Assembly (NCBI GenBank): GCA_029378245.1
Contig: JARKIF010000112.1
Location: 45,698 to 109,697, forward strand
From: Roridomyces roridus
Taxonomy: Eukaryota; Basidiomycota; Agaricomycetes; Agaricales; Mycenaceae
Length of the DNA: 64,000 bases
Direction of reading: 5' to 3'
Positions 35,126-47,000 of this stretch are shown here, piece by piece. The stretch's first letter is position 1; the number at the start of each line of letters is the position of its first letter. The translations under genes and the position numbers were made by a program. The notes under the pieces were generated by a model. It searched no databases. It saw nothing but the letters and a program-made list of their open reading frames with translations, and was not told the origin of the DNA.

Positions 35126-37287
35126 ATGGGTCTCCTCCGCGCTCTTCCTTTGTTGCTAATCATACCGCATGCTCTCGCAAGCACCAACATGGTGATGCAT
35201 GAGAGCGTCGCCAAGGTCCCTTCTGGGTTCAAGGCGTCGGGTACCCCGTCTCCAAGCCAGGAGCTCAAACTTCTCGTTGCACTCGTTCAGTCAAACATTA
35301 CTGGACTTGCAAAGGTCGTCGACGCGGTGTCCACACCTTCCAGTGTTTCTTACGGGAAGTATCTTACCGCTGCAGAGGTCAGTTTCCTTGAGCCGTTTTT
35401 GAACTCCCTCTAATGTTTGGCAGATCGCGGAGTACGTCAAACCCCCCGCCGACTCGCTGTCGAGCGTGATGGATTGGGTGACGCCCAACGTCGCATCCGT
35501 CAAGCCTTTCACTCCCGCCGGCGACGTGCTCCAACTCTCCCTCAGCGTCGAACAAGCCGAAAGCCTCTTCAACACCAAATTCAACGCATACACCAACCCC
35601 AACGGCCAGCAGATTTTCCGGGCGATGAATTACTCCTTGCCCTCCACTCTGCAGCAACAGATCCTTCATGTGCATCCGATTGTTGCGTTTGCGCCGCCGC
35701 CCCAGCGCACGGGGAAGAATACGATGTACAGGCGCAGTCCGGTGTCGATGGAGAAGAGGCAGCTTGCGCCGTGTGAGGATATCGCTGAGCCGGTCAGTCT
35801 GGAATGCTCTCTCTGCCACACTTTATCTCATTCATGCACAGGCGTGTCTGCTTGACTTCTACGGACTGCCGAATCGGACAATTTCTGGGTCTACGACAAA
35901 CAAAATCGGGGTACAAGGTTTCAACGATGCAGATGAGCCGGTAAGTTATACCCTTTGGGGTTGGCAGAACACCGAGACTGAATCGTTGCTCTCAAGGAAT
36001 ACGCCAACACTGCGGATCTCCAGACATTCCTCAAGCAGTTTAGACCCGACCTCGCGGGAACCACGTTCAGCCTGACGACTTTGAACGGCGCTGTGAACCT
36101 GCAGGATAATAGTGGTGGACTTGAAGGCGCGATCGACATTCAGTACACGGTCGGCGTGGCTGGCGACGTGCCCGTGACATATCTGTTGGATATTGGGGCT
36201 GATGCGGCAACGGAGTATATGGTCCATGCTCCATTCTTTGTTGAATTATTCCATACTCATAGAGGCAACAGGATACGATCAACTTCCTTCTGACACAAAA
36301 CGAGCCACCGACTGTCTTTAGCACCAGCTACGCCAACGAGGAGGTAGCGCTGTCGCAGGCTGTTTCAACGACGGTGTGTAATGGGTATATGCAACTGGCA
36401 GCCCTTGGTATTTCGATGGTCTTTGCCTCTGGCGATGGCGGCGCCGCCGACAACGAAAGCGGATGTACGACTGTATGTCCCTGTTGACGCCCTGTGTTTT
36501 GGCCCACTCACTGAAAATTTTCAGTTCGTTCCAATGTTCCCCTCCACCTGCCCCTAGTATGTCTCCACGCACATTTCTCACAATCACTCTATTTATCGTA
36601 CACTCTCCAAGTGTAACCTCCGTCGGAGGCACGTTCTTCCAGCCCCCCACCGCCTTTGTCTCTTCAGCCGGTGGATTCTCCAACTACTTCCCCGCGCCAA
36701 GCTATCAGGCCGCGGACACTGCCGCTTATTTGAAGTCCATCGGTACTACGAACCAAGGTTTCTATAACCCCAACGGACGTGGGTTCCCCGATGTTGCGTC
36801 CGAGTGGGAGGTTTTTATCGTCAATGGTGAGTGAGTGCGCGGCAGGCTCGGATTTCATTGCTCATAATCCTGCCTTTCGACTATTTAGCCTCCACAGTAC
36901 GTGACTTTTTCGAGCTTCTTTGTTGGCTCATTCACTTGGGAATTCAATACAGGTTACCAGTGTAGGCGGGACGAGTTGCGCAACACCCATCTTCGCGAGT
37001 TTCATTGCACTGGTAAACGACCGGCTCATCGCTGCGGGAAAACCCGTCCTTGGGTTCCTCAACCCGCTGCTGTATAGTACGGGTAAGGGTGGGTTGGACG
37101 ACGTTACGGTTGGTGAGAGCTCCGGTTGCTCGAGCCATACAGGAGGGTGCGTGTTTATATTATGTTCTGCGGATCACCAAGTTCTGATGCTGTATTCAGC
37201 GGCTGGACTGCGGCAACCGGATGGGACCCCATCAGCGGGTTGGGAACGCCAGACTTCCCGGGGATGTTGTTAGCTTTGGGAATTTGA
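35126..37287 (+). CDS. Secreted S53 (sedolisin) serine-carboxyl protease
   Basis: Ten exons (35126-35377, 35424-35792, 35842-35940, 35997-36221, 36272-36472, 36525-36556, 36612-36826, 36889-36896, 36953-37146, 37200-37287) join in frame to 560 aa. The signal peptide is MGLLRALPLLLIIPHALA. The pro-domain (about residues 22-200) carries the activation-domain pattern ending in YGKYLTAAEIAEYV. In the catalytic domain, Glu and Asp of the E-x3-D motif are in GLEGAIDIQY, the oxyanion Asp in ASGDGG, and the nucleophile Ser in GGTSCATP. The usual SGTSAS sequence is changed but Ser is kept. The Ca-binding end GWDPISGLGTPDF is intact. It likely acts as an acidic extracellular tripeptidyl- or endo-peptidase. 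One exon is only 8 nt long. All catalytic residues are present, so it is probably active. Confidence 0.88.
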
Positions 37288-37909
37288 GTGTTCTCGGCTG
37301 ACCAGTAGTTGAAAACACTAGTACCTGGTTTGTTAGCATTTTGAAGCCGAGTGTGCCATGTTTGATCATCATGTCATGCACGCTCATTCGACAGCCACAA
37401 ACTGGATTCCAGCGACTGCAACTCTGTCGGGGAAACTCATCATTGAACAACTCGGACATTGCCCAAATTGGACGTGAATTCAACCTCCTCTAGATCGAAA
37501 GCATGTAAATCCCTGTTTTGTCCCGCCCGATATAGCATCATTTTATTTTTAACTTGGCCTGCTACCGTACTGAATCATGCATAGCTCTCACAACAGAGTC
37601 GACTTATTGAGCAACAAGATGATTCCGGGTGTTTTTGAGTGCGGATTGGGAACAAGAATATTTTTTTGGCAACGAGACATGAGGTGATAGTAGCGGCTAT
37701 AGATGCTTGTCCCGATGCATTTGGGTCGGCACAACGAGAAAACACACCTGGGGCCGGGCGTGGGTTGCTTCTTAGGTGCTGAAACTCCATAAATACCGTT
37801 CAAGTCGATGGTCCTCCCCTCAGCTCTTCATCCTCCAAACAGGTTCGCTTCCTTCCTTCACTTGTTTTCGCTCACAAACAAGCTCTCTTCTCAGAAGCTG
37901 TCACCGCAG

Positions 37910-38354
37910 ATGCAATTTAACCTCGCCCTCATCACCAGTGCCATCCTTGTGGCTGTCTCGCCCGTCCACGGGACCAACTTCGTCTGGTATTGTAGAATGA
38001 ACCAAGCTTGACCTACAACTAACTACCTATGCTCCACACAGGTTCTCAGGTGCAGGCTGCACCGGGACCGTCGTCTCCACCCAGGACAATGTTGTTGCAG
38101 GCGACTGTACCGGCCTCCCCAACGACGCGACGGCCAAGTCCATCAGTTATTCGGGCGTTCCCGGCGTGGCGGAATTTTTCCAGTCCGGCGGAGGACACGA
38201 TCAGTGCAGCGGTGGACAGTTCCTCACCGTAGGGTCTGGATCCGGGTGCGCGAATGGTCCTTCTGGGTATGTTGTTTCTTGTTACACCGAGATGCCTGGA
38301 GATTTGAATGGACTTGATTATAGGTTCAACATTCAGAGCTACATCTATGCTTGA
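37910..38354 (+). CDS. Small secreted cysteine-containing protein (110 aa)
   Basis: Exons 37910-37986, 38042-38266 and 38324-38354, in frame. The signal peptide is about MQFNLALITSAILVAVSPVHG. The mature protein has the agaric small-secreted pattern 'WFSGAGCTGT', 'NVVAGDCTGLP', 'SISYSGVPG', 'FFQSGGGHDQC' and 'GSGSGCANGPSGFNIQS', with four Cys that probably form two disulphides. The second intron could be read through in frame, but the spliced ending matches the family better. It belongs to a widespread fungal secreted family (beta/gamma-crystallin-like or effector-like) without an assigned function. Confidence 0.7.
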
Positions 38355-39358
38355 GGCGGGGAGTAATGTGCTGTTCAAATGTAAATAGTCTTCAATATCA
38401 ATGGGCTATATGATTCTGTCCATATCCCACCGGCTCGCCGCAGAGACGCATGTGAAGGTTAGTACTCTGTTGAAGAAATCAACTGCGGCCCGCGAGCCAT
38501 GACCACCTCGGCTCCGTTCGATTCGGACGACGGTATATACGCTCGCGGACCAACCATTTTTTTTTCGCTCGCCACACTGGAATTTTGGTCGACCGATATC
38601 AAATGGGAGTGTTTCGAGTTTGAGCTTGATCCAATCTTCGATGCCGGTGTGCCGTGTTGTCGTGCATCATTCGATCACGGATTCCATCATGTTGGTCAAG
38701 ATCACGGATTGTGCCGAATCCCGACAATGCTCTTTCGGCGCCCGGCGCAACAATTCAGGGACGTGATTGGACATACCGGCGGAACACTGTACTAGTGCCC
38801 AGCCCCACCAAATCGACGCTAATGACTTACAATCATCTCCCCCAGAAAATAAATACCCAGGCCCGAGTGCCGACGTCCGGACCCCTGTCGGTGTTCTGGT
38901 GTTCCGATGTGAACCTATATCTTCGAAAGCTCCTACATCTGTGCATATTCCCAGTATAGCTATCGTGCCGAACCCGGAGTAAGCAGGACATCATTCCGAC
39001 ACCAGACGGGGAAGAGACGGGCAACTTGAGAGTTTTCCTTCGGCGGTCGGACAATAATTTCGCCCAAAATAAGCACAGTGGTTTACCATGTGGGGTAGTG
39101 CTCCGATCACGAGGGTTCAGCGAAAGAATGGATGTCTCACCGGAGAACTGGACACTGGAACGAGTCTCACCGTTTGCTCACCGTTTCCGATCAGTGACAG
39201 CGACAGGACGAACGTGATTGGCGCAGCAGCCCGCGGGTCTCGGCAACCACGCCCTTCGGGGCATCACGATCGTCATCCTCCCCGCCGACTGGATCGATCC
39301 GCGAACTTCGGCTGCGGGTGCGAGTGCTCGGGGCGTCATCGATTCGCAGCGCGGCTTG
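38355..39358. other. Intergenic, no supported gene
   Basis: Nothing recognised; possible 5' exons of the next gene cannot be excluded in the last 140 bp, where its frame stays open. Confidence 0.4.
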
Positions 39359-40521
39359 ATGTTCCCTTCGTGCTTTCCACGAAAGCAGTCGGGCAACTTC
39401 GATTCACCGAGTATTGTACCCACTCCCCCGGCAGCCTCCGTTTCATCATCGTCCCAAAATTCCACGACAAAGGCCAGTGGAAAGCGGAAGACTTCAGCGA
39501 ACCCTTCGACGCCGACGGACTATGACACCAAGCGTCGTCGTACGTCTGATCAAACAAAGATGGACTTTGTGGGACATTCGGTACGTCCCCCGTGTTCGCA
39601 TAAATATGCTGTTACACTTTCTTACGCTGCTTGCAGACAGCCAGCATGCCGAACGTCCTTGATGCAAGTTCCGAGATCACGAGCAAGGTTCCGGTGCCGA
39701 CTTCGAATGACCAGATGGATGTGGATGCAGTACGCACGGCCTGTGCTCTGATAATGCGCTGTTCCTGACACAATGAGCAGATGAGCATGAGCAGCGAGAG
39801 CAACGGAGTCACTGGTGATGTCCACTGCACGGACGACGTTGGACCGACGGCTGAAATGCAAGTCGACAAGATCCTGCCCGCCGGAACCCTGTCCGCTAAA
39901 CAGAAGGGCAAAGGCAAAGAAAAGAAATCCGTCGCACAGAAAATGACACCAAAACCAAAATCAAAATCAAAAGTCAAAGGCAAGAGTCCTTTGGGTCCAG
40001 ATTACGAGCCTCCTGTCGGGAAGAGAACCTCGTCCTCCACCTCTTCTTCGGGTAGAGGTCTACCACTGGCTTCGGATGTACAAACCGCTGCGGGGGCGCC
40101 TCGAATCATCGGCTCGCATCTTCTCATGTCGTTTGCCTTGGGTCCGAAGCGGGCTTTTGGAAAGAGGGACGAGATGCAGGGTGATGTTGAGGCGTTGACC
40201 ATGTGGTTTAAAGCCGGGGAACGGGCGGGGTTGGAGGATTTTTTGTGGTACGTTGAGGAGGTGCTCAGGCGGGCTGTTGATGGATCGGGATTGGGATTGC
40301 GGATGGGTGGAGAGGACAGGGAGGAGGAAGGTGAATCAGAGTTGGGGCTTGTGCTCGAGCGCGTTTCGGACCTCCCCAGGGCGTTTGGGGAGGGGACGGT
40401 TGGGGAGGATGGGAATGCTGTGCGTGTGTTTTTGGCTGGGCTGGGTGGTGGATCCGAAATGGGTGGGAGGTTTGCGGGGTATATACGCAGGGTGCTAGAG
40501 AAGGTACGGGAGGGATTGTAA
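39359..40521 (+). CDS. Basic, low-complexity probably nuclear protein
   Basis: Exons 39359-39580, 39637-39729 and 39781-40521, in frame, 351 aa. The N-terminal third is Ser/Thr/Pro rich with a bipartite-like nuclear signal (GKRKTS and DTKRRRTSDQTK). The middle is very Lys-rich (KQKGKGKEKKS, KPKSKSKVKGKS). The C-terminal 140 residues are a compact helical region (SHLLMSFALGPKRAFGKRDE, ALTMWFKAGERAGLEDFLWY) that looks like a domain. I do not recognise the family. The frame is open upstream of the chosen ATG, so the start is uncertain. Confidence 0.55.
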
Positions 40522-40609
40522 TGCAGGATGACTATACGAACGATAGGTCCGTTTGCATTCGAGAAGATACTTACTGAAATCCGAGGGTCTCTCTATTCTA
40601 ATCCGCTTG

Positions 40610-41393
40610 TCATTGTGAATGAACTGCAGGGCTGTACGAGTAATGCAACTCGCCACCCTCCTCCGATTCCATACCTGCCATCCCCGTCATCTTGTAACGC
40701 TGCACGACAGCACCAGCCAATAAAGCCAAGACCAACGCAGCTAGAATCAGCCCACGGAATCGATCGAGCGAGGTGACAATGCCGGCCGCAAACGAGGATG
40801 CGGCGGTGGTATGCGGGCGGCGGCGGTATCTTGGCTTGGGCGGGATGATGAGAGCGTCGGCGGGGAGGACGCAGAGCGCGGTGCATGCTGGGCAATTGGG
40901 CGATGCTGCGGGGCCTTTGATCCACTTTCGCAAAGTATCGGCCATGAGATTGAGGATTTGTCTGGATGTAAGGACGCACGTCTCGGATGTGTTCTCGACA
41001 GAAGATGGCATCGCAGCATTGCGCATGCACAGGATCGGTGGCAGGCTCATCGCTGTGTGATACCATCCAGTTATTCAGACTGCGAGAGGTGAAGAGGACG
41101 GACGACGCACCAAATTCTGCAATCGTTCTTATCCGCACGTCTCGCGCGCCTAGCAAGATTAAACTGTCCCTGCGCGTCGTAAGCACCAGATAGTTCTTTC
41201 TCTGCAGCTTGGTCGTCGGCACGCCAATCGCGTTCTCGAGCGGGAGCGGCAGGCGTAAGCTCTGCGTGCGGCGTCATCGCGCCGAGGTTGAGCGGTTCCG
41301 CGGCATTTGCTGGTTGGGAATGTCAGAGGCGCCGGCGATTCTCCGGGGAGGATTCTCACTTTGAGGCTGTTCTGTGGTGGAGGGAGTGGACAT
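40610..41393 (-). CDS. RING-type zinc-finger protein with C-terminal membrane segment
   Basis: Minus-strand exons 41393-41360, 41309-41111, 41052-40980 and 40924-40610 join in frame to 206 aa (introns 50, 58 and 55 bp). The finger is assembled over three exons: CRIC, 'DPVHAQCCDAIFCREHIRDW' and NCPAC, which fits a C3HC4-type RING. A membrane helix (LILAALVLALLAGAVV) follows about 60 residues later with a short tail, so the finger should sit on the cytosolic face of a membrane as a possible E3 ubiquitin ligase. A 31-nt intron alternative at 41080-41110 was rejected because the 58-nt choice contains a branch-like CTGAATAAC. Confidence 0.7.
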
Positions 41394-42250
41394 GATGGTG
41401 GTAGGGAGTGGTATTGCGGTCGCCGGTCGGGCCTTGAAGTGGTGGGCGGCGGTTTGGAAAATGACGTGCGGCCATCAATGACATCACAGGAACCGTGATC
41501 TCTGCGGATCTATCCGAACGGGTGATCAAATCACAAATCAGAAACCGCTACTCGTGACCCCCGCAAAAAAGGCAACGCAATGGCCCCAACGGTGACCCTG
41601 ACCGTTGCTTCAAGTTTTGGCTACAGTGACGTACAGTCTGAATGTGGAGGACTTGCGAACGACGTAAAAATCTGGGGTTGATCTGTCATGTGTTCACGGC
41701 AGCGCCCCGAGTTGACGGAAGCAGGCCATATCTCACCCTGAGTCTTGGATATGGGCAAACTCCTTGATATCGATTCCGGCTGTCTAGTGGGCGATCGTCG
41801 CTCAAGTCTATATCCCAGCTATGCTAGACGTATGTAGGCGTATCCGAGAAGTTGAATCAGCGGATGATCCGCAATCATTCTGGTTCGTGGACTGCATCAT
41901 GGAGAGTGGGTGGCCGATTATCAGATTGCCATTCCGCGCGTGGTGCCATCAGGGATCCATAGCAAAAATCCCTCAATCAGCGCGCGCCGTCGGGGATCCC
42001 GTCGCCGTTGGACGTTGGATTTCGGTGGTTCAATATTGGTTCAATATGATTTGGGATGACGACGGATTACGGGAACAGCCTTGATAACGGGCGGGTATGG
42101 GCGCTCTGGATTGGCCCGCCCTCCTTTCATGACACACTGTGCCGGTGAAATTTCAATACCGCCCCGCAGTCCAGGGTAAATCTGCCCGTTGTGAGTCAGT
42201 GATGGACGTGGCATCAGCATTAGTATCCAACTCTCAGGCTAGGACTTGTC
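41394..42250. other. Intergenic, no supported gene
   Basis: Divergent upstream region between the RING gene and the CipC-like gene. No coding signal is convincing. Confidence 0.4.
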
Positions 42251-42257
42251 TATAAAG
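42251..42257 (+). promoter_or_regulatory. TATA box of the CipC-like gene
   Basis: TATAAAG, 92 bp before the ATG at 42349, followed by a CT-rich leader. Confidence 0.5.
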
Positions 42258-42348
42258 GGCCGATAGAATACAAGCAACTCATCAGCCTCTCCACCTTCTT
42301 TCCCTCTTCCCTCCCGCCCTCGACTCACTCACTCTCACACTACAAATA

Positions 42349-42846
42349 ATGGGATTCTTCAGCCACGACTCCGAGCAAGCCGACGCCTACACCCAGGCGA
42401 GTCCTCCCTCTCACCCCATAGACATCAACGACGCCACGATCGGCTAACACTTCTCTTCCAGCTCCAAGAGAACCCCCACCACAAAGCTGAGATCTCACAC
42501 GAGCTGCTCTCAGGCGCCGCCGCCTTCTTCGCCGCCCGTGAGCTCGAAAAGCACCAAGCCGCCAGCGGCAAGCCTGTCTCGCACGCCGAGACCAAGGCGC
42601 TCCTGTGCGTTGTCGTCCCTGGACTCTTTCTTGTCTCTATGAATGCTGATTGGATGTCGACAGGGCGGGCTTTGCAGGTGCTTTCATCGACCGGGAGGTA
42701 GAGACACGCGGGCTTGACTTTATTGACAAGCAGAAGGCGAAGAAGGCTGGTGAGTGCTCTCCTGACTTGACAGAGATATTTCCCGTCTGATCTCGAGCTT
42801 AGCGCACGATACTGCCGCGGAGGAAGTCATCGTGGAGCAATACTGA
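42349..42846 (+). CDS. CipC-like protein (DUF3759 family)
   Basis: Exons 42349-42396, 42462-42604, 42664-42749 and 42803-42846, in frame, 106 aa. The sequence MGFFSHDSEQADAYTQ, 'HKAEISHELLSGAAAFFAAR', 'KALLAGFAGAFIDREVET' and 'GLDFIDKQKAKKAA' is the classic CipC/DUF3759 layout (concanamycin-induced protein C of Aspergillus). It is a small cytosolic helical protein, often stress- or symbiosis-induced, with no known reaction. The first intron starts GC (CAG|GCGAGT) instead of GT, so it is a GC-AG intron. Confidence 0.85.
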
Positions 42847-42991
42847 TTGAATAAACTGGAATTGTATGCTAGCTATCATGAATGGACGTTAAAGTTATAA
42901 CTAGAGGTGCTTCGGGTCTTTCGTGCTTCCGGTGGACAGCCCAACATGCTTTGGAGTAAGGGTCAAAAAAAGGTAGTGAAATCAAAGATAA

Positions 42992-43084
42992 TTCCCGCTA
43001 GCCGATTTGAACGACTGACCTCGTCATAACCCGCGAAGTGAGCGTCATACTAGTGACGCGCTCTACCAACTGAGCTAAGAGGGA
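42992..43084 (-). tRNA. tRNA-Thr(AGT) with a 20-nt intron
   Basis: Minus strand: acceptor TCCCTCT pairs with AGCGGGA with one mismatch, the D-arm contains GCTCAGTTGGTAGAGC, anticodon stem is CGTCA/TGACG, anticodon is AGT, and the T-arm is AGTCGTTCAAATCGGCT. The intron (43028-43047) sits after position 37, the standard place. Mature length is 73 nt. The only unpaired acceptor pair is 5-68 (T-C). Confidence 0.85.
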
Positions 43085-43699
43085 TTAGGGGTCAGCGATT
43101 CCTCGGGTTCTCATCGAGCGGATCCTTCCCTGGCCTTTGGGACCCACTCACAGGCTAGTTGGATTCTCGTTGGCGGTCGCCGATGGAATTCGGGTCAGTT
43201 TGTGACTGGCATTCGCGAGTATGGCTTCAATTTTACCAATGCCAATACCCGCACGACGCTGATCGGTTGTGCCAAACCACCCTCGTCCCAGAAGGATCCA
43301 GTCCCGAGGCAGCCACCGATCCCTCTTCCTGCTGACCTGATTTGAATTTAGCTTAATAGTTGAAACTCATGGCACCGAATCAAATCTGAACACGGGTCCA
43401 ATATGACCGCATCGCTTGTTATTTAAATTTGACTGTGGCAGTGGATGCGCCACCCCGCCGAGCCGAGTGTTTCAGGCATTCATCTCGAAGGTCATGATGA
43501 TGTCTGTTGTGTATATCAGATTTTCTTGTGTATTTTGGAAATCTGTGTATATTAGTTACTATTCTTGAAATCCATTTTTGTGACTCGGACTCCGCCCGAT
43601 CATAAGTACAGACACACTGCTCGATTCAACTACCTTGTCATCTGTCAAATGGCTTGGACTCCGCCATCAAGATCACTTGATATCATCATTTGGACTCGG

Positions 43700-44467
43700 T
43701 TCATCCGTCGAACCACGGCCACTGTAGTTATTACATTAGTATAGAACCAGCTGTACGCCCAGAGTTCAGAATGCTATTGGAGTCTCCCGGAACATTCTAG
43801 AACATCTGGCTTTTCTTTCGGTCTCACTGTCTTTACACGAATGTTCTAGCACATTCCATGAGTCCAGGAATCTTCCAGTACACTACAGGAATATTCCCAT
43901 CAACTCTGGAATGTTCTAGCAAGATCTGTAGTAGGTACTATATAATGAGAGCCATCTCTCATGTGACGAACAACACACTTACTTTCATACCACTACGTAG
44001 AACGTCTACTCGGAGACTACTCCCACTTTCCTCGCTAGAAGCGGCTTAGCTGTATAGCCAAGAGCCAATTCGACCTGCATCCTAGCTGCGTGCCTAAAGG
44101 AACAGTGCCCTGGGTCTGAAGCTTCCGCGCTTCGAGGTCAGGGTCAGGATAAGTGATCGCAGACATCTCGTCTTTGTGTGATTGAAGTTGAGTCACTCGC
44201 ATTGAGGGTTTCCTGAACCTAAATTCTGAGATTTCAAGTCTACAACGACTTGAACGACCGACTATAATTCCGCTTTCGTCTCATAACTCGCTCCGTCGTC
44301 TCTACGACTTACGCCAACTCCCCAAGCTACACATTTAATTATATTCGACATCAGCTTACGACAGCTGACATACGCCCGCAGAAAGCAGAATCATAACAAT
44401 GTCGCTGACAAAATCCCAGAACATTCAACTCGTGGAACTGTTGATCGACAACGCCCAGGAGGGGTAA
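43700..44467 (+). repeat. Possible degenerate LTR plus gag-start remnant
   Basis: Several GAATGTTCTAG/GAACATTCTAG motifs, a TATATAATGAGAG box at about 43940, and a 22-codon frame from ATG at 44399 (MSLTKSQNIQLVELLIDNAQ) ended by TAA. The order (U3-like repeats, TATA box, leader, short gag-like start) resembles a decayed LTR element. No second LTR was found, so this is tentative. Confidence 0.3.
43790..43803 (+). promoter_or_regulatory. Heat-shock-element-like triplet
   Basis: GAACATTCTAGAAC is three inverted nGAAn units (GAA-TTC-GAA). Related GAATGTTCTAG copies occur at about 43840 and 43910. They could control nearby transcription or belong to an old LTR. Confidence 0.4.
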
Positions 44468-44704
44468 TGAACCGCACCGCTCGCGGTTTAGAGGGGGCGA
44501 GCGCTGAGTTGCTTCACATTTGATCAGTGGATCCTGTCTTCTCTCTTCTCCCTGGTCCGTTCCTCCAATGAATGTGGGCAGGAATCGTCGATGCCGTGCA
44601 AGTACAGCGAGGTGATCTTCGATATTCCCCTGTGATTTCTATAGCGACCAAATGAACAGGAATGATGTACATCCTCATCAGCAACCACCGCCATTCTGCC
44701 CGAC

Positions 44705-44712
44705 TATTTATA
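44705..44712 (+). promoter_or_regulatory. TATA-like box of the cupredoxin-repeat gene
   Basis: TATTTATA, about 145 bp before the ATG at 44857. Confidence 0.4.
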
Positions 44713-44856
44713 CTCTCTGCCAGTCCTTTCACTTCTTCATTCTCTTCCAACTCCTTTCTTCTTCTTCGTGTTCTTTGAGCAGAGTGAGTATCGCGGTCGG
44801 GAGAAGGGAATCTTCACTGAACACTATCAAAGGCTCTCTTTTTCTTCTTTGCAACG

Positions 44857-46701
44857 ATGGCCTTTACGTGTTTGTCCTACGCAATTGCTCTACTCGCCCC
44901 GGCCCTATTGGTGCAGTCGGCCAAGATCCTGGTAGACGTGGGGCCAGATAATCAGGTATGGCCGCTCGCCATCGCCCGAAAGATGGACTGAGAGCGTTCA
45001 ATACAGCTAATCTTCTCGCCCTCCAATGTAACGGCACTCGCGGGGGACGAAATTACATTTCAGTTCCAGAGCAAGAACCACGTTCGTCAACCACCCTCCC
45101 TCCATCCGGACAATTGGCATTGATTGCAAACATCACAGTCCGTGACCCAATCTAGCTTCGCAGACCCCTGTACTCCATTACCCGGAGGAGTCGACTCGGG
45201 CTTCCAACCCGTTGCTCCCAATGCAACTGCTGTACCCGAGTTCAGTCTCACGCTCAACAACGCATCGACGCCACTGTTCTTTTTCTCCGCTCAGGACGCG
45301 TAGATCCTTCCTCTGACTTGTCTAAACTAGTTTCAACTGATTGTGATTCTAGGATCGAGAGTGAATGCCAACAAGGAATGGTCTTTACCGTGAACGCAAA
45401 CCCCGACTCCGACAAGTCGTTCGCTGCCTTCCAAGCGAATGCCGAGGCGTCCGGATCGTCGGGCTCTGAATCTACCGCGCCGCCCGCCGCGTCAAGCTCA
45501 AGTGGCGCCGAGATCCTCGTTACAGTTGGAGCGAACAATCAAGTACGGCGGTTTGTAACTCAAACAAATGAGACCGGTTATTGATATTCCGGCTTGTACA
45601 CAGCTCGCCTTCGTGCCTCCCAATATAACCGCCCAAGCGGGTGATACGATAACGTTCCAGTTCGAGAGCAAGAACCATGCAAGTCCACATCTTTGGTTGA
45701 ATTCCAGATCTCATTTCAGGACAGTCAGTCACACAATCGAGCTTTGCATCTCCATGCACTCCCCTCGCTGGCGGCGTCGACTCGGGTTTCCAACCAGTCG
45801 CACCCAACGCTAGTGCATTCACGCAATTCAGCCTGACGCTCAACAATGCGTCTACACCGTTGTTCTTTTTCTCTGCTCAGGATGCGTACGACTCCCTTCT
45901 TGACTCGTCGATAATAATTCGCTCAGGGTCATGATCATTTAGCGTTGAAAGCGAATGTCAACAAGGAATGGTTTTTACTATCAACGCGGACCCCAATTCC
46001 GACAAGTCGTTCGCTGCGTTCCAAGCCAATGCCGAGGCTTCCGGTTCTCCTCAGTCGAGTTCGAATGCCGGGACGGCCACCAGTGGAGCGCAGGATATCT
46101 TTATCCAGGTTGGACCGGGGAATCAGGTGCGTGGGACCTGCCGAACTTTCGATCCTTCCGCTGAGCGAAACCAGCTCGTCTTCAACCCCTCGAACATCAC
46201 AGCTCAAGTCGGGGACAACGTCGCCTTTCAATTCCTAAGCGGGAACCATGTAAGTTTCCATTCTAGAATGACAGAATTCATCCGGCTGACCCAACCGTAG
46301 TCCATCACGCAATCAAGTTTCGCCGACCCATGCACTCCGCTCGCCAGCGGCGCAGTTGATTCTGGTTTCCAACCCGTCGCAGCCAACGCTACCCAGATTC
46401 CTCAGTTCAGTTTCTCCGTCACGAACGCATCGACGCCGCTCTTCTTTTTCTCCAAGCAGACTGCGTGAGTCCTCCTCTCCTTGAAAAAATGTTGATGACG
46501 ATGTGCAGTCCTGTGAATGAATGTCAACAAGGAATGGTTTTCAGCATCAATGCTAATCCCATCTCCGACAAGTCTTTCGCTGCGTTCCAGGCTAATGCCG
46601 AAGCGAGCGCGCCGGCGCCGGCGGCTGTTGCAAAGGGAAAGAAGGCCAAGGCCCAGAAGAAAAAAACAGCGCGGGCGCATGCGAGGGATTTTTCGGGATA
46701 A
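44857..46701 (+). CDS. Secreted protein of three tandem cupredoxin-like domains lacking the type-1 copper ligands
   Basis: Ten exons (44857-44955, 45007-45081, 45139-45299, 45353-45542, 45604-45678, 45725-45885, 45943-46126, 46175-46249, 46301-46464, 46509-46701) join in frame to 458 aa. The signal peptide ends near ALLVQSA. Three repeats of about 130 aa each read 'NITAQAGDTITFQFESKNH', 'SSFA.PCTPL', 'GVDSGFQPVAPNA', 'ASTPLFFFSAQ', 'ECQQGMVF' and 'SDKSFAAFQANAEAS'. The first His of the copper site (NH) and the last Met are kept, but the Cys and second His are replaced (FFFSAQ instead of Y-C; ECQQGM instead of HCQ.GM), so no type-1 copper site is expected. Intron positions repeat exactly in all three units. 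The tail is Lys/Ala-rich. The intron at 45679 has a GC donor. Confidence 0.8.
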
Positions 46702-47000
46702 TGGTTTATCTCGGGGCGAGGATGCACTGTAGAATATGCAAGTGCAATAATGAATCATGGCCGGCCGTCTATGCCGAGAATGTCCGGATCAATCCCGGCA
46801 TTGCTTCTCAACCAAGAATCACCCAGATTCGACCTTCAAATCTAGTGATATTTCCAAAATACAAAAACATGAATGACACCGTGATTGAGTGAGTAAGAGA
46901 CGTAGGTAGCCAGATGTATAAATACTCCAAGTACTCAAGTGAAGCCGGCGATGATACAGCCTGTGGACTCAATCAGTAAGTGTGTATTCCTTGTGGGGCA

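Noticed and set aside
41080..41110. 31-nt intron in the RING gene
   Set aside because: Shorter than any other intron here; a 58-nt alternative with a branch-site-like sequence keeps the zinc-finger spacing.
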